Assembly (NCBI GenBank): GCA_963851295.1
Contig: CAWKOS010000009.1
Location: 418,506-482,505, forward strand
Reading direction: 5' to 3'
Length of the DNA stretch: 64,000 bases
Origin: JAOPZW01 sp963851295
GTDB lineage: Bacteria; Actinomycetota; Thermoleophilia; Solirubrobacterales; Solirubrobacteraceae
Shown: one piece after another, positions 18,644-27,810 of the stretch
Position numbering within the stretch: the stretch's first letter is position 1
How the letters are laid out: the number at the start of each line of letters is the position of its first letter
Notes under the pieces: model-generated
Told to the model about the DNA's origin: nothing
Databases searched by the model: none
Seen by the model: the letters and a program-made list of their open reading frames with translations, nothing else
Made by a program: the position numbers and the translations under genes

Positions 18644-19611
18644 TCCTCCACCGGGGCCGGCACGGCCTCGTCGGCGGCGTCGCCGTGCGCGTACGCGAAG
18701 GCGGCCCGCGTGCCCTGCGCGAGGAAGGCGGTGACCTGCGCGTTCTGCGCGCGCTCCTGGTCGGCGTCGGCGGGCAGCGGCAGGTGCAGCGCGCGCAGGA
18801 GGTCGAAGCGATGCAGGTCGAACGCCGTCTCAAGGCCCTCCCCATAGGCGACGGCCGCCCCCACCGCGCCCTTGTAGGCGAGCCACGCGAGCACGAGGGT
18901 GGCGGCCGGCACGAGCAGCAGCCAGCCCTGCGTGACGAGCAGCCCGAGCGAGACGACGGCGGCCACGAGCAGCACGACGCAGAAGCGGACCGCGACGTCG
19001 AGCTGCGTGCGCTCGTCGTCGACGATCGCCAGGACGCGCTCGCCGAGGACCGGGTACAGCCGCGGCCAGACCGCGACCGTGTCGAGCCCGTAGCGGCGGC
19101 CGGCGCGGTCCTCGGCCGCGCGCAGGGCGTTGCCGAGCGCGGTCGGCATCACGAGCGCGTCCGGCGGATAGAGCTTGCGCAACCGCCACGCCGCGCGCCC
19201 GCGCCCGGCGCGGTCCGCGGCGCCGCCGGGCTCGCCGCCGTCGCGCTCGTCGCCCGTCGTCATCTGCGCGGCCTCGAGCTTCGCCCGACGCTTGCGGTGG
19301 GCGTCGCGGCGCCGGTTCGCGAGGGCGTCGGCGCCGGCCGGCCAGTAGCCCTCCAGGAGGCGCACGAGCGGCAGCTGCAGCGGCTGCGAGAGGATCGAGA
19401 ACCCGAGCAGCGCCAGGAAGCCGAGCAGGACCTCGGTCGTGCTCAGGTCGTCGAGGTGGTCGACGAAGCGGTTGACGCTCGGCGCGTCGGTCGGCGCGCC
19501 GCCCCAGACCAGGAACAGGACCCAGAGCGCGAGCATCGCCGTCGGCAGGAGCCCGATCAGCGTGACCCGCCGGCCGGCGTCGCGTGCCACGCCGAGGAGC
19601 GCGTCGAGCAT
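18640..19611 (-). CDS. Four-helix membrane protein of the CHAT operon, 323 aa
   Basis: Predicted membrane helices lie at about residues 16-37, 59-80, 208-227 and 229-256. A basic, Arg/Lys-rich cytoplasmic loop (about 97-145) and a segment TALGNALRAAEDRAGRRYGLD (155-175) lie between the two pairs, followed by WPRLYPVL; this looks conserved in actinobacterial membrane proteins as far as I recall. The C-terminal ~65 residues are soluble. It is the third gene of an operon with a CHAT protease, joined by a TGATG overlap. A membrane effector or anchor role is inference. Confidence 0.7.
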   Translation of the reverse strand: MLDALLGVARDAGRRVTLIGLLPTAMLALWVLFLVWGGAPTDAPSVNRFVDHLDDLSTTEVLLGFLALLGFSILSQPLQLPLVRLLEGYWPAGADALANRRRDAHRKRRAKLEAAQMTTGDERDGGEPGGAADRAGRGRAAWRLRKLYPPDALVMPTALGNALRAAEDRAGRRYGLDTVAVWPRLYPVLGERVLAIVDDERTQLDVAVRFCVVLLVAAVVSLGLLVTQGWLLLVPAATLVLAWLAYKGAVGAAVAYGEGLETAFDLHRFDLLRALHLPLPADADQERAQNAQVTAFLAQGTRAAFAYAHGDAADEAVPAPVED

Positions 19612-20036
19612 CAGGCGCCCTTCACCCGGTGTAGCTCGCGCGCCGGGTGCAGCGGGCAGTGGGGCGGAAAATCCTCGTCGAAGACGATCGTGTGGAACGG
19701 GTTCTTGGGACAGCCGGGCTCGTCGCAGCGCAGCTCGATGTCGACGGTGCCGGTCGACTGGCCGGGGACCATGGCGCCGGCCGAGGCGTCCCCGAGCGCC
19801 AGGCCGCGGACCTGGTCGGCCATCCCGGCCATCGCGGCGCCGCGCGCGACGAAGCCGATCTGCTCGGCGCCGACGAACACCTCCGCGACCTGACGGTCGT
19901 CGCCGCTGCCGAAGTAGGCCCACAGGGCGGGCATGCAGGCGTCCGCGCCGGCGACGATCACCGTCCCCGCGCTCTCGGGGTCCTTGGGCGCCTGCGCGGT
20001 CGCGGCCTGGCGCAGGGCGGACATCTCATCGGTCAT
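19611..20036 (-). CDS. Small Cys/His-rich protein between CHAT protease and membrane protein, 141 aa
   Basis: The first ~100 residues are soluble and Gly/Ala-rich. The last 40 contain Cys104, Cys109, His115, His126, Cys127 and His130, an arrangement that could hold a zinc ion. I do not recognise the family. It overlaps both neighbours (ATGA with the CHAT gene, TGATG with the membrane protein gene), so all three are made in step. It may be a substrate, adaptor or regulator of the protease. Confidence 0.65.
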   Translation of the reverse strand: MTDEMSALRQAATAQAPKDPESAGTVIVAGADACMPALWAYFGSGDDRQVAEVFVGAEQIGFVARGAAMAGMADQVRGLALGDASAGAMVPGQSTGTVDIELRCDEPGCPKNPFHTIVFDEDFPPHCPLHPARELHRVKGA

Positions 20037-22714
20037 GCGGCTGCCTCCACGGGCGCGCGCACGCGCCCGGTCCCGGTGGTGAAGAACGGCGCCCAGTCGT
20101 AGGGGTCGGCGAACGGCGCGCCCGGCCGCGCGGCGACGTCCTCGCGGAACGCCTCGAGCGTGAAGCGCGCGATCGGGTCCGTGGTCTCCGCGCGCAGGCC
20201 GTCGATCGCGGCGACCGCGGCCTCGCGCGCGAGCGTACGCAGCTCCGTGCGGGTCGCGTGGACGAGCGCGGCGAGGTCGGTGTCGCCCTCGCGCGGCTCG
20301 GCGAGCCGGGCGTAGAGCATGTCGACGAAGAGCGCCCCGAGCGCGTCGCCCACGGGCCACAGCGTGCCGACGACGGTCGCCGCCCCCGCGAGCGCCATCG
20401 CGGCGGGCAGGCCCGCGGCCTCGTCGATCTTCTCCACCCCGAGCGACCCGCTGCCCGACTCGCACGCCGACAGGACCGCGAGCGAGCAGCCGTCGAGCGC
20501 GTCGCCCACGAGCATGTCGCCCGCCGTCCACAGCTCGGCGAGGCGCACGAGCCGGTCGCCGTCGTACTGGCCCCAGAGCGTCCCCGTGTCGCCGTGCTCC
20601 AGGCGCCGGATCCGGGCGCCGTCCGCGTCCTCCTCGACGAGCCGGCCGACGCCGGGGACCTCGCCGGCGCGTCCGTCCTCGTGGTCCTCCCAGCTCGTGA
20701 CCGCCGCCGCCCACGGCTCGAACGGATCGCCGGCGCGGACGTCGACGTGCGGGTGCAGGAGCAGCGCCGAGCGATCGGGGCGCACGAGGTCCGAGCTGCC
20801 GTGGCCGCAGAAGTGCAGGATGCCCGGGCCCTTGCGCATCGCGCCGAGGACCGCCTCCTCGGTGGCGCCCGCGCCGTCGAGCCGCGAGCACGCGATCCCG
20901 AGGGCGGTCAGGCGGCGGTCGACGGCGGCGGCCTCGGCGGGCGCGGCGCGCAGGTCGCCGGTCGGGTTGGCCACGACGAGCGCGCGATCGCCGAGCGGCG
21001 GGGTCGGCGCTCGGCGGGCGGCCACGAGGTCGGCGGCGCTGGGCGCCGTCTGGACGACCTCGAAGCCGTCGAGGGCGGGCACCGCCCACCAGGGCACGAG
21101 GTGCAGCCAGCGGTGGGCGATCACGACCAGGCGGCGCACGCCGCGGCCGGCGAGCTGCGCGGGCAGGTCGCCGAGCGCCTCGCCCGCGAGCGCGACGACC
21201 GCGGCGAGGGCGGCGGAGAGCTCGGCGCGCTCGGCGCCGCTCTCGATCCCCGTCAGCCACCCGCCGCCCTCGTCGGCCACGAGCACGCCCATCCAGCGCT
21301 CGGCGGGGAAGTCGAGGACGCGCGCGAACGCGGGCGCCTCGGCGTCGCTCGTAACGACGGCGGCCATCAGCAGCTCGCTCGACGTCACCCCGAGCACGAC
21401 CGCCGCCTCGTCGGCGCCGAGCACGCCGGCGAGGTCGGCGACGCTCGGCCCCCGCACCGTCTCGGCGGGCAGCCGCGGGCGCAGGCGGCGGTAGGCCTCG
21501 AGCAGCCGGGTGCGCGGCTGCACCGCCTCGGCGAGCCGGTCCTCGTCGCGCCATTGCTCGGGCGCCTCGCCGCCGCCGGCGCCGCGCTCGACGCGGTAGA
21601 GGTCGCGCTCGAGGGCCAGCAGGTCGGCGCCCGCCTCCGAGCGCCGCAGCGCGGCGCGGTAGCGCGCCCGCAGGCTGCGCCCGCGATCGAGGACGCCCAA
21701 CGCCTCGCTCCAGCGCCCGAGCCGCGCGAGCGCGAAGGCCAGGTTGATGACCGCGTCGCCCAGGCCGCGTCCCGCGCTGTCGATCGCCTCGGCGGTCACC
21801 GCGGTCAGGTAGCGCTCCTCGAAGATCGCGAGCAGGGGCTCGAGGATCTCGACGACCCGCGCGTGCTCGCCGAGGCCCGAGCGAAAGCGCGCCTCGAACA
21901 TCGCCGCGTCCTGGCGCACCTCGTCGCGCAGCGTCGGGTCCGCCGCGGCGCGCGCGAGGGTCTCGGCGGCGGTGCGGTCGTCGTCGAGCAGCGAGTAGAG
22001 CGCCGCCAGGAGCGACAGCGTCGCGGGCGAGGGCGGCCCGAGGACATCGATCCCGCGCCGCGCCCAGGCGTGCTGGGCCTCGACGTCCTCGTCGTCGTCG
22101 CGGGCGCGCGTGGCCCGCAGGAGGCACGCCCCGGCGGCGATCGCATGAAACGACCGGCTGACCCCCTCGTCCTCGACCGACGGCTCGAGCTGGGCGCCGC
22201 GGGCGAGCAGCTCCTCGAGCTCGGCGTCGGTGGGCTCGACCTCGAACAGCACATTGATCGCCCGCAGCTCGGTGTCGGGCTCGCCGTCACCGGCCTCGAC
22301 GTAGCGCTCCATGAGCGTGCGCACGCGGGCGAGGTCGCGCTTGGGATTGCCCTCGTCCAGCGCGAGGATCGCATCGGCGGCGATGGCGCCGATGGCGGGG
22401 TTCTCCTCGGCGAACTCCGCCATCATCGCGGCGCGGCGCTCGTCCTCGTCGGCGCGGTCCGTCAGCCGCGTGCCGGTGGCCCAGCTCGTGAAGAGCTCGG
22501 CGGCCTCGTCGCGCAGCGGCGCGAACCGGTTGGGACTCTGGACCTCCTGCTCGGTGAGGATGCTGAGCGTGTGCGCGAAGCGCGTGCCGAACAAGAGCAG
22601 GCCCTCGCCGAGCGCGGCGCGCCGCTCCTCGTCGGACTCCGCCAGCAGCGCGGCTCGGACGTAGCGGGCATGGTTCTCCGCCTCGGCGACGTCGATGGGA
22701 TCCGCGCTGTCCAT
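20033..22714 (-). CDS. CHAT-domain protein (caspase-like peptidase with helical repeat region), 893 aa
   Basis: The C-terminal third is a CHAT domain with catalytic His in ILHFCGHG (about His638) and Cys in LSACESGSG (about Cys751), followed by GLPAAMALAGAATVVGTLWP, a hallmark of the family. The N-terminal ~450 residues are helical with TPR-like character. An insertion of about 60 residues sits between the two catalytic motifs. I chose ATG 22714 (GGGGGT 10 nt upstream); the frame extends to an ATG at 22765. CHAT proteases act in bacterial regulated cell death and defence as well as signalling. Confidence 0.82.
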   Translation of the reverse strand: MDSADPIDVAEAENHARYVRAALLAESDEERRAALGEGLLLFGTRFAHTLSILTEQEVQSPNRFAPLRDEAAELFTSWATGTRLTDRADEDERRAAMMAEFAEENPAIGAIAADAILALDEGNPKRDLARVRTLMERYVEAGDGEPDTELRAINVLFEVEPTDAELEELLARGAQLEPSVEDEGVSRSFHAIAAGACLLRATRARDDDEDVEAQHAWARRGIDVLGPPSPATLSLLAALYSLLDDDRTAAETLARAAADPTLRDEVRQDAAMFEARFRSGLGEHARVVEILEPLLAIFEERYLTAVTAEAIDSAGRGLGDAVINLAFALARLGRWSEALGVLDRGRSLRARYRAALRRSEAGADLLALERDLYRVERGAGGGEAPEQWRDEDRLAEAVQPRTRLLEAYRRLRPRLPAETVRGPSVADLAGVLGADEAAVVLGVTSSELLMAAVVTSDAEAPAFARVLDFPAERWMGVLVADEGGGWLTGIESGAERAELSAALAAVVALAGEALGDLPAQLAGRGVRRLVVIAHRWLHLVPWWAVPALDGFEVVQTAPSAADLVAARRAPTPPLGDRALVVANPTGDLRAAPAEAAAVDRRLTALGIACSRLDGAGATEEAVLGAMRKGPGILHFCGHGSSDLVRPDRSALLLHPHVDVRAGDPFEPWAAAVTSWEDHEDGRAGEVPGVGRLVEEDADGARIRRLEHGDTGTLWGQYDGDRLVRLAELWTAGDMLVGDALDGCSLAVLSACESGSGSLGVEKIDEAAGLPAAMALAGAATVVGTLWPVGDALGALFVDMLYARLAEPREGDTDLAALVHATRTELRTLAREAAVAAIDGLRAETTDPIARFTLEAFREDVAARPGAPFADPYDWAPFFTTGTGRVRAPVEAAA

Positions 22715-22793
22715 GGAGCCGCACCCCCAGGTGGGCATCTCGCTTGCGCCGACCCTCCCAGACACGCCGTCGGGCGGTCAAGGCCGCCGGGGC

Positions 22794-22799
22794 TAGGCT
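22794..22799 (+). promoter_or_regulatory. -10 box TAGGCT, leaderless promoter of the alditol oxidase gene
   Basis: TAGGCT ends 7 nt before GTG 22807. No ribosome binding site is seen. Confidence 0.6.
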
Positions 22800-22806
22800 G
22801 CCGGGC

Positions 22807-24054
22807 GTGACGCAGACCAACTGGGCGGGGAACCACGTCTACGCCGCGCGGGCGCTGCACCACCCGACGACGATCGAGCAGCTCCAGGAGATCGTCGCCG
22901 CCGCGCCACACGTGCGGGCCCTCGGCACGCGCCATTCGTTCACCGACGTCGCCGACTCCGACGAGCTCGTCGCGCTCGACGCGCTGCCGGCCGAGGCCGT
23001 GGTCGACCACGACGCCGCCACCGTGACCTGCAATGGCGCCATGCGCTACGGCGAGCTCGCCGAGGCGCTCGCCCGCGAAGGCGTCGCGCTGCACAACCTG
23101 GCCTCGCTGCCGCACATCTCCGTGGCGGGCGCGGTCGCGACCGCGACGCACGGCTCGGGCGATGCCTCCGGCAACCTCGCGAGCGTCGTCGCGGGCCTCG
23201 AGCTCGTGACCGCGGACGGCGAGCTGCTGCGCGCCGCGCGCGGCGACGCCGACTTCGACGGCCTCGTGGTCGGCCTCGGGGCGCTCGGCGTCGTGACGCG
23301 CCTCGTGCTCGATGTCGAGCCCGCCTACGAGGTCCGCCAGCGCGTGTTCGAGGGCCTGCGCTGGGACGCGCTCTTCGAGCACCTCGACGCGATCACGGCC
23401 GCCGGCGAGAGCGTCAGCGTCTTCACGCGCTGGGGCGACGACGTCGACCAGGTCTGGGTCAAGACGCGGGCGACCGGCGCGGCCGAGGTGTTGCGCGACG
23501 AGCTCTTCGGCGCGCGCCCCGCGACGCTCGAGCGCCATCCGATCCTCGGCCTGGACCCCGTCCACTGCTCGCCGCAGCTCGGCGTCGCGGGCCCGTGGTA
23601 CGAGCGGCTGCCGCACTTCCGGATGGGCTTCACGCCGAGCAACGGCGAGGAGATCCAGTCGGAGTTCTTCGTCGGGCGGGGCGATGCCGTAGCCGCGATC
23701 GCGGCCTTCCGCGAGCTCGCGCCGGCGATCGCGCCCGTCATGCAGGTGTCGGAGATCCGCACGATCGCCTCCGACGCGCTGTGGATGAGCCCGCACCACG
23801 GGCGTGAGAGCGTCGCCCTGCACTTCACGTGGAACCGCGACCCGGCGGGCGTCGACCGCGCGCTGGTCCTCGTCGAGGCGGCGCTGGAGCCGTTCGCGGC
23901 GCGCCCGCACTGGGGCAAGGTCTTCCACGCCGGCGCGGATCGGATCGCCGAGCTCTACGACCGCCTACCGGACTTCCGCGCCCTCGCCGGGCGCCTGGAC
24001 GCGCGGGGCGCCTTCCGCAACGCGTGGCTCGAGCGTCACGTGCTCGGCGCCTGA
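22807..24054 (+). CDS. aldO: FAD-linked alditol oxidase (AldO-like), 415 aa
   Basis: An N-terminal PCMH-type FAD domain carries GTRHSF with His43, the expected covalent flavin attachment site, and ISVAGAVATATHGSG further on. The C-terminal ALO-type domain ends with HWGKVF followed by RNAWLERHVLG. Length (AldO of Streptomyces is about 418 aa) and motifs fit oxidation of alditols such as xylitol or sorbitol with release of hydrogen peroxide. GTG 22807 is the start implied by the promoter. The gene is single and divergent from the CHAT operon. Confidence 0.82.
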   Translation: MTQTNWAGNHVYAARALHHPTTIEQLQEIVAAAPHVRALGTRHSFTDVADSDELVALDALPAEAVVDHDAATVTCNGAMRYGELAEALAREGVALHNLASLPHISVAGAVATATHGSGDASGNLASVVAGLELVTADGELLRAARGDADFDGLVVGLGALGVVTRLVLDVEPAYEVRQRVFEGLRWDALFEHLDAITAAGESVSVFTRWGDDVDQVWVKTRATGAAEVLRDELFGARPATLERHPILGLDPVHCSPQLGVAGPWYERLPHFRMGFTPSNGEEIQSEFFVGRGDAVAAIAAFRELAPAIAPVMQVSEIRTIASDALWMSPHHGRESVALHFTWNRDPAGVDRALVLVEAALEPFAARPHWGKVFHAGADRIAELYDRLPDFRALAGRLDARGAFRNAWLERHVLGA

Positions 24055-24067
24055 GCGCCGCCGCGCC

Positions 24068-24451
24068 CTATAGGCTCGGCTTGGGCAGCGTCTTGAGCCG
24101 CACCGCGCGCGAGCACCCGAGCTTGCTGCACGCAGTGATCACGACGCGGTAGCGGCGGCCGAAGTGCAGCTTGATCGAGCTCGGGAGCCGGCCGACGTAG
24201 AACTTCGTGCTCCCGCCGACGTGGCGGACCGGGGCGTTGTGGCCGGCGATCGTCACGTGGACCCGCTTGCCGAGCACCTTCACGGTCAGGAAGAAGTTCG
24301 CGCTGATGTCGTTCTCCAGCGTGCCGCTGCCGGTCGGCGTGCCGCTCAGGTTGAGCGTGCCGGGGGCGAGCTTCGGAACGGCCAGCGCGGGCGCCGCGGT
24401 GAGCGCGAGCACGGCGGCGGCCAGGGCGAGGACGAGCGTGGGACGGCGCAT
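24068..24451 (-). CDS. Small secreted protein, 127 aa
   Basis: A clear Sec signal peptide (Arg-Arg then a hydrophobic Leu/Ala core, cleavage after about residue 24 at ALA) precedes a basic, beta-rich mature domain of about 100 residues. The mature part has two cysteines near the end (ACSKLGC) that may pair. I do not recognise the fold. It starts 5 nt after the stop of the MttB-family gene and could share its transcript. Confidence 0.65.
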   Translation of the reverse strand: MRRPTLVLALAAAVLALTAAPALAVPKLAPGTLNLSGTPTGSGTLENDISANFFLTVKVLGKRVHVTIAGHNAPVRHVGGSTKFYVGRLPSSIKLHFGRRYRVVITACSKLGCSRAVRLKTLPKPSL

Positions 24452-24456
24452 CGCCG

Positions 24457-25896
24457 TCAGTCTCCCAGCTCGATCCGACGGCGATCGACGTACTCCTGGA
24501 GCGCCGCGCGGATCCCCTCGTCGAGCGGCGGCTGCTCGTACTCCTCCAGCGTGCGCTTCCAGATGTTCTCCGCGCGGGCGGCCGCGTCGAGGCCGCCGTT
24601 GCGCTGCCAGCGCTCGAAGTTCTCCGTCGAGGACAGCAGCGGGCGGTAGAAGCACTCGCGGAAGCGCTCGAGCGTGTGCGCGGCGCCGAGGAAGTGCCCG
24701 CCGGGGCCGACCTCCTCGTGGGCGCCGAAGGCGAGGCTCTCCTCGTCGATCTCCAGAGGCGTGAACTCGTGCTTGAGCTGGCGCAGGATCTCGATGTCGA
24801 CGATGAACTTCTCGTAGCAGGAGACGAGCCCGGCCTCGAGCCAGCCCGCGGAGTGCATGACGTAGTTCGCCCCGGCCAGGAAGGTCGGCAGCATCGTCAT
24901 GAGCGACTCGTAGGCCGCCTGGGCGTCGACCGTCTGGCTGGAGTTCAGCCCGCCGCCCGAGCGCCACGGCAGCCCGAACGACCGCGCGATCTGCCCGGTG
25001 CAGAACAGGCCGATCGCCGACTCGGGGGTCCCGAACGACGGCGAGCCGGACTGCATGTCGGTGTTCGAGAGAAACGAGCCGAAGACCACGGGGCAGCCCG
25101 GGCGGATGAGCTGCACGAGCGCGATGCCCGCGAGCGCCTCGGCCATCTGCTGGGCGAGGGTCGCCGGGATCGAGACCGGCGACATCGCGCCCATGAGCAG
25201 GAAGGGTGTGATGACCACCGCCTGGTTGGCCTTCGCGTAGGCGACGAGCGCGCTGAGCATGCGGTCGTCGTAGCGCAGCGGCGAGTTGACGTTGATGAGC
25301 GAGATCGACGCCGGCGTCGCCTCGATCGCCGTGCGCCCGCCGAAGAGGATCTCCCCCATGGCGACGGTGTCCTCGGCGTTGGGCCCCGAGGTGACCGAGC
25401 CCATGTACGGCTTGTCCGACAGCGTCTGCAGCGCGTAGACCATGTCGAGGTGGCGCGAGTCCAGCGGGCGGTCGTTGGGCTCGCAGATCGTGCCGCCCGG
25501 CGAGTCGAGCTCGGGGAACGCCTGCGAGAGGCGCACGAGGTTCTCGAAGTCGTCCATCGTCGCCTCGCGGCGCGCGTCGCCCTGGCGCACGAAGGGGCAC
25601 CCGTAGACCGACGCGAAGACCATGTGCTGCCCACCGATGTGCACCGAGCGCTCGGGGTTGCGGGCCTGCAGGTCGAACTCGCGCGGCGCCTTGGCCACCT
25701 GCTCGAGGACGAAGTCGGGGTCGAGGATCACCTTCTGGCCGTCGACCTGCTGCCCCGCGGCCCGGAAGGCCTCGACGGCCTCGTCGAGCAGGAACTCGAT
25801 CCCGATCTCGGTGACGATCCGCCGCCAGCCCCGGTCGAGGACCGCCAGGGCGTCCTCGCTGAGGATCTCGTAGCGCGGCATCGTGTTGACGAACAC
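24457..25896 (-). CDS. MttB-family (trimethylamine/glycine betaine) corrinoid methyltransferase, non-pyrrolysine, 479 aa
   Basis: The whole length reads as the MttB superfamily, an alpha/beta barrel that transfers a methyl group from a quaternary or tertiary amine to a corrinoid protein. No in-frame amber codon interrupts the gene, so it belongs to the pyrrolysine-free MtgB-like group, whose known members use glycine betaine, proline betaine or carnitine. GTG 25896 is preceded by AAGGAGGAG at a good distance; the in-frame TTG at 25947 lacks this. It is divergent from the corrinoid/THF operon and shares a promoter region that carries two palindromes. Confidence 0.85.
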   Translation of the reverse strand: MFVNTMPRYEILSEDALAVLDRGWRRIVTEIGIEFLLDEAVEAFRAAGQQVDGQKVILDPDFVLEQVAKAPREFDLQARNPERSVHIGGQHMVFASVYGCPFVRQGDARREATMDDFENLVRLSQAFPELDSPGGTICEPNDRPLDSRHLDMVYALQTLSDKPYMGSVTSGPNAEDTVAMGEILFGGRTAIEATPASISLINVNSPLRYDDRMLSALVAYAKANQAVVITPFLLMGAMSPVSIPATLAQQMAEALAGIALVQLIRPGCPVVFGSFLSNTDMQSGSPSFGTPESAIGLFCTGQIARSFGLPWRSGGGLNSSQTVDAQAAYESLMTMLPTFLAGANYVMHSAGWLEAGLVSCYEKFIVDIEILRQLKHEFTPLEIDEESLAFGAHEEVGPGGHFLGAAHTLERFRECFYRPLLSSTENFERWQRNGGLDAAARAENIWKRTLEEYEQPPLDEGIRAALQEYVDRRRIELGD

Positions 25897-25940
25897 GGGC
25901 TCTCCTCCTTGCGCCGGCGAGCGATCGCCGGTGGGGTCGC

Positions 25941-26018
25941 TTGACAAGCCGCTCGGGCGCCGGGCATGCTATCCGCAATGGAACTGCAGTTCCAGCATCC
26001 GTGGAACAGGACTTCCAC
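25941..26018 (+). promoter_or_regulatory. Divergent promoter with two IclR-type palindromes
   Basis: TTGACA at 25941-25946 is followed by a weak -10 near 25965-25970. Two TGGAA-N6-TTCCA palindromes follow at 25979-25994 and 26002-26017, centres 23 bp apart. The arms equal those of the E. coli IclR consensus (TGGAA-N5-TTCCA as I recall it). A 14-codon reading frame begins at ATG 25978 inside the first palindrome, and its TGA overlaps the GTG start of iclR. Confidence 0.6.
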
Positions 26019-26787
26019 GTGACCGGGCCGGCTCCGGGCACCCAGTCGATCGACCGTGCCGGCGAGATGCTCGCCCGCCTGCTCGAGAGCGAGGAGCCGA
26101 TGAGCCTGCGCGAGCTCGCCGAGGCCGCCGACCTGCCCAAGAGCACCGCCTCGCGCCTCATCACCGCGCTCGAGCGCCACGGCCTCGTCCACCAGGCCGG
26201 CGAGCGCGGCAAGCTCGAGCCGGGCCCGGCGATCCTGCGCTTCGCCCAGCGCGGCGGCGTCGAGCGCCACCTCATCGAGCTCGCCGAGGTCGCCCTCGAG
26301 GCGGTCGCGCAGGCCAGCGGCGAGACGGTGAACCTCTCCGTCCCCACCCCCTACGGCGTCGACCACCTCGCCCAGGTCGACGGCCGCCACTTCCTCGGCG
26401 CCGGCCAGTGGGTCGGTCGCCGCGTGGACTTCCACTGCACCGCCAACGGCAAGGTCTTCCTCGCCTTCGGCGCGGCACAGCTCCCCCCGGGCGGCTGGCG
26501 CGGCTGACGACGGACACGGTCGTCAGCCGCGCCACCCTCGAGCGCCAGCTGCAGCACGTACGCCGCGACGGCTACGCCATCGCCGTCGACGAGCTCGAGG
26601 ACGGCCTGACCGCGATCGCCGCGCCCGTGCACGGGCCCGCGGGCGACGTCATCGCCGCCCTCAGCATCTCCGGCCCGACGCTGCGCCTGACCTACGAGCG
26701 CGTGGCCGAGCTGGCGCCCGTCCTCGTCCAGGAGGCGCGCGCGCTGGGAGAGCGCCTCGCCAACCGCAGCCCGGGAGAGAGAGCCGC

Positions 26788-26791
<4 letters not shown>
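26019..26791 (+). pseudogene. IclR-family regulator, reading frame broken by one base
   Basis: From GTG 26019 the frame encodes an IclR winged helix (SIDRAGEMLARLLE, PKSTASRLITALERHGLV) and the first part of the effector domain. It then stops at 26507 shortly after GKVFLAFG. The missing C-terminal half (RLARLTTDTVVSRATLERQL to the end) continues in the +1 frame to 26791. Restoring one C in the run at 26483-26488 would give a single ORF of about 257 codons. It is either a real null allele or a homopolymer sequencing error. Its stop overlaps the corrinoid gene (ATGA), and the palindromes upstream are its likely targets. Confidence 0.8.
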
Positions 26792-27453
<662 letters not shown>

Positions 27454-27456
27454 GGC

Positions 27457-27810
27457 ATGGGCGCCCTCGAGCAGATCGAGCACGCGGTCAAGGGCCCCGT
27501 GTTCGGCTGCCGGATGTGCGGCCAGTGCGTGCTGCACACCACCGGGCTGACGTGCCCGATGAACTGCCCCAAGACGCTGCGCAACGGCCCCTGCGGCGGC
27601 GTGCGCGCCGACGGCGGCTGCGAGGTCATCCCCGAGATGCGCTGCGTGTGGCTGAAGGCCCACGAGCGCTCGCGCCGGCTGCCGTGGCGCGCCGCGCTCT
27701 CGGAGCTGCGCCCGCCCGTCGACCACACGCTCCAGGGCACCTCGGCGTGGCGCAACCTCGTCACCGGCCGCGACCACCGGACGCCCGCCGGGTGGGACGC
27801 GCAGGGCTGA
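27457..27810 (+). CDS. MetV-like zinc/iron-sulfur protein (methylene-THF reductase C-terminal domain family), 117 aa
   Basis: Eight cysteines are packed in the first half (Cys18, 21, 24, 33, 37, 46, 55, 63) in the pattern CRMCGQC...CPMNCP...NGPCGG...GC, the signature of the MTHFR C-terminal domain family. In acetogens MetV pairs with MetF. Here the MetF-like gene follows directly (TGATG overlap), so the two probably form one methyl-THF/methylene-THF oxidoreductase. Confidence 0.85.
   Translation: MGALEQIEHAVKGPVFGCRMCGQCVLHTTGLTCPMNCPKTLRNGPCGGVRADGGCEVIPEMRCVWLKAHERSRRLPWRAALSELRPPVDHTLQGTSAWRNLVTGRDHRTPAGWDAQG

Noticed and set aside
24457..25896. Possible pyrrolysine methyltransferase
   Set aside because: No in-frame amber codon occurs in the gene, and no pyl genes are seen, so it belongs to the non-pyrrolysine MttB group.
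26483..26507. Programmed ribosomal frameshift in iclR
   Set aside because: There is a C-run but no downstream structure or family precedent that I know of; mutation or sequencing error is simpler.
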